A stretch of 64,000 nucleotides of DNA, taken from NCBI RefSeq assembly GCF_035046505.1, contig NC_089821.1, positions 314,075,368-314,139,367 of the forward strand. Direction: 5' to 3'. Each line of letters opens with the position of its first letter. Positions within the stretch are counted from its first letter, which is position 1. Position numbers and translations under genes: made by a program. Under the pieces are notes generated by a model that was given only the letters and a program-made list of their open reading frames with translations, did not search any database and had not been told where the DNA came from. Source of the DNA: Tiliqua scincoides. Taxonomy: Eukaryota > Chordata > Lepidosauria > Squamata > Scincidae. Positions 61,923 through 64,000 of this stretch are shown here, piece after piece.

Positions 61923-64000
61923 ACTCATAAGCATAGGCTTAGCTCATCTTGCAGCACAAATCGGCCACCAGCATCCCTCTTGTTCTCCTTCTCCATCAAC
62001 TCTCCTACAGAGTTCAGTGATTTAATCATGCGTGTAGAATACGGCAATCTCTATTGGTGGAACAGCGGGCACACTGCAACACGGTGCACCTCGCAGACAA
62101 GAAAACCAATAGAAAGTGGTGCCCTTCCATACCAAGTAGTCCTAATTCAAGCTAGATTTCTTGTCTGCTTCTTGCAGGGCTCAGAAGTTCTAACAGATGC
62201 AGCTCAGTGGCACACATCCTGCGGTGGGGCATGCAGGTGCTCCTGGGGCACCCAGGACATCTCCAATGAAAGTATACTTGGTGGAACAAACCTACGCAAC
62301 AAAACTAAACAACCCAAACAAAACTGGGCTTAACCCAGCCACCTGACTTCTGCCTGACCCGCAGCCCAGCTTGTGTCGCTCACGTCCTCTGATTCCCACG
62401 TCTGGAAGTCACAATCACTGTTCATAGAGACACCCTCAGGTAGTGTACTGTGTGGCACACAAACATCCTCTCAAGTCTAGCCAGTGATTATACTTCAGAG
62501 CAGACACAATTTACTGTAGTTTTTAAAAATCACTTCTATCATCTACCTCATCACACAGTATATTATGGTAACTGTTTTAGAATGTGTGTTATGATATAGA
62601 ACCATGAGAAATATTTGACTTCAGATTACTTAAAGGGTTTTTTAATTGAAAAAAATTTTATTTGCTGCAGTCTGGAGTCTTATTCTATAATCCTGAAGTA
62701 ACCTTGCAGAAAAAGTGTGCATTTGTTTCAAGGAGCATTCCCCTTCCAAGGAATGACGAGTTACTCATTTGTTCTTAAGAAGCCTTTTCCAACCACTACT
62801 AGCTTCCAAGCACAATGTGGTCATATGCAAGGAATTCTAGCAAGAATTCAAGCTTTCTTGTCTCTTCATTGAAGTTCTGGCATCCCAAAACATTAATTAT
62901 GACCATTTGTGAATATGGCACTCTTTTCAAACTCAAGCAAAGCCTTGTCTCTGGCCACCTACTAGGATTTTAGAAGTGCTGGGAACAGAATATGGAAGTA
63001 ATACATACACAACATTGTTCTGATAAAAGCCGGTATCTGGATAAAACTGGATATGTTAAGGGTTGGTACGCTTCTCTCAAGGGGCTATCCCGCCTCTCAT
63101 TTGAAGCCTCTGCACAACAATTGCACCCCAGCTCAAATCTTGCCCTGGAAGGGAAAGGCAAGCCATGATGCCATTTTTACTCATACTGGCATTTGCACGT
63201 TAGCAGAGCTTCCGCACCAGGCATTTTGCACAAGAGTGACAGGCAAGATGTGGGCAGATGCCACCCTAAAAAAAAAAGGTTTGAGGTCACTTTTAAGGCC
63301 AAAGTGGTATTGCATGGCATGGGTTAGGCTACCCACAGTGGAGAAAACAATGACCGTTTGGATATACTATACACCAAAATGCACTTAAATCAACCATGTA
63401 TTTTTAAACAGAAGGAGAACCCAGGTGCTGGAGTTCGGCTCGACCTTTCCAGCCTCTAGGTCTCTTCTGCCATTAAATCATGTTGACAAAAAGTGTACAC
63501 ACAGATGCCCACCACAGTTGACAATTGAGAGACCAGCAACGGGCTCTTGTGAGAAAAAGAAGGCTCACGAGAATACAACCTGAAACTCACAACGCTGGAG
63601 AGTAGGCAGGGACCGGTTCTTCTCTCTCTCACAATGTCCACTCCAGGCTGTCATTCAATGAAACTGACAATAGGAGAGTAAAGTGGGGGGGCCTTTGCAT
63701 GCGCACACACGCGCGCAAACACACACAATTGGCCTGTAGAGCTCTGTGTCCGAAGCTGTGCTACTGACCACAAACTAGAGCGGTTTGAAAAGAGATCAAT
63801 TCATGAAAAACAGGTCTCCTCTCAAGGCCTAACCCTAAGGCTGGTGCCACCTCTAGACTCAGAGCTAGTCACACTCTGGACCCAGTTCCAGGGAAGGAAT
63901 GGTGGAAGAACAGGCCCTCCTTTTTTGTTTGTGGACTTCCAGAGGGGGCAGGCAAGGGCTGGTGAGCCACCGAGATGGGAAAGACCTTCTTGGGCCTGAC
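61923..64000. other. No recognised gene to the window end
   Basis: AT-rich at 62,480-63,000, mixed afterwards. A CA-rich tract lies at 63,697-63,727. Short open frames match nothing known. Confidence 0.5.

Overview
This looks like 64 kb of nuclear DNA from a squamate reptile, most likely a lizard. The evidence is a dense load of one CR1-clade LINE family, hAT and TA-flanked MITEs typical of squamate genomes, a 5S rRNA-derived SINE, and reptile-like versions of single-copy vertebrate genes. The genic half is GC-rich with two strong CpG islands. No bacterial operons, CRISPR arrays, tRNA genes or functional rRNA genes were seen.

Layout. Positions 1-30,000 hold no gene I can recognise. They are a graveyard of nested transposons: CR1 copies, a second LINE family, hAT MITEs, one Ty3/gypsy fossil near 4.6-5.1 kb and one Ty1/copia fossil near 19.6-21.9 kb. 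Two short AT-rich blocks may be conserved regulatory DNA. Positions 30,041-41,340 hold CYB561 on the minus strand: five coding exons encoding a 254-residue ascorbate-dependent transmembrane oxidoreductase with all four haem histidines, and a CpG-island promoter at its 5' end. Positions 43,380-55,670 hold a plus-strand gene with six coding exons for a 257-residue CblD-like protein (MMADHC family, vitamin B12 trafficking), with its own CpG island. Positions 57,533-59,644 hold an intronless plus-strand ADAM gene of 703 codons that is open throughout. Its zinc motif reads HQLGH instead of HELGH, so it is probably not an active protease. Positions 59,645-64,000 show no gene.

The genes do not form a pathway. 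CYB561 supplies electrons inside secretory vesicles, the CblD-like protein handles cobalamin, and the ADAM is a likely germline surface protein born by retroposition. Human MMADHC is on chromosome 2 and human CYB561 on chromosome 17, so the CblD-like gene beside CYB561 is best read as a second, paralogous CblD gene.

The most unusual structures are: a CR1 lineage whose 3' end is built of 140-bp tandem units (2, 2 and 5 tails at three loci) joined by a sequence close to the ZNF143/GFY-Staf motif; a CR1 copy flanked by a 50-bp direct duplication; a CR1 copy with a twin-priming-type inversion; a 5S-derived SINE sharing its 3' tail with a LINE in the same window; several hAT insertions datable by nesting and exact 8-bp target duplications; and the ADAM with the altered catalytic residue. 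All coordinates and translations come from reading the sequence; no alignment or database search was run.
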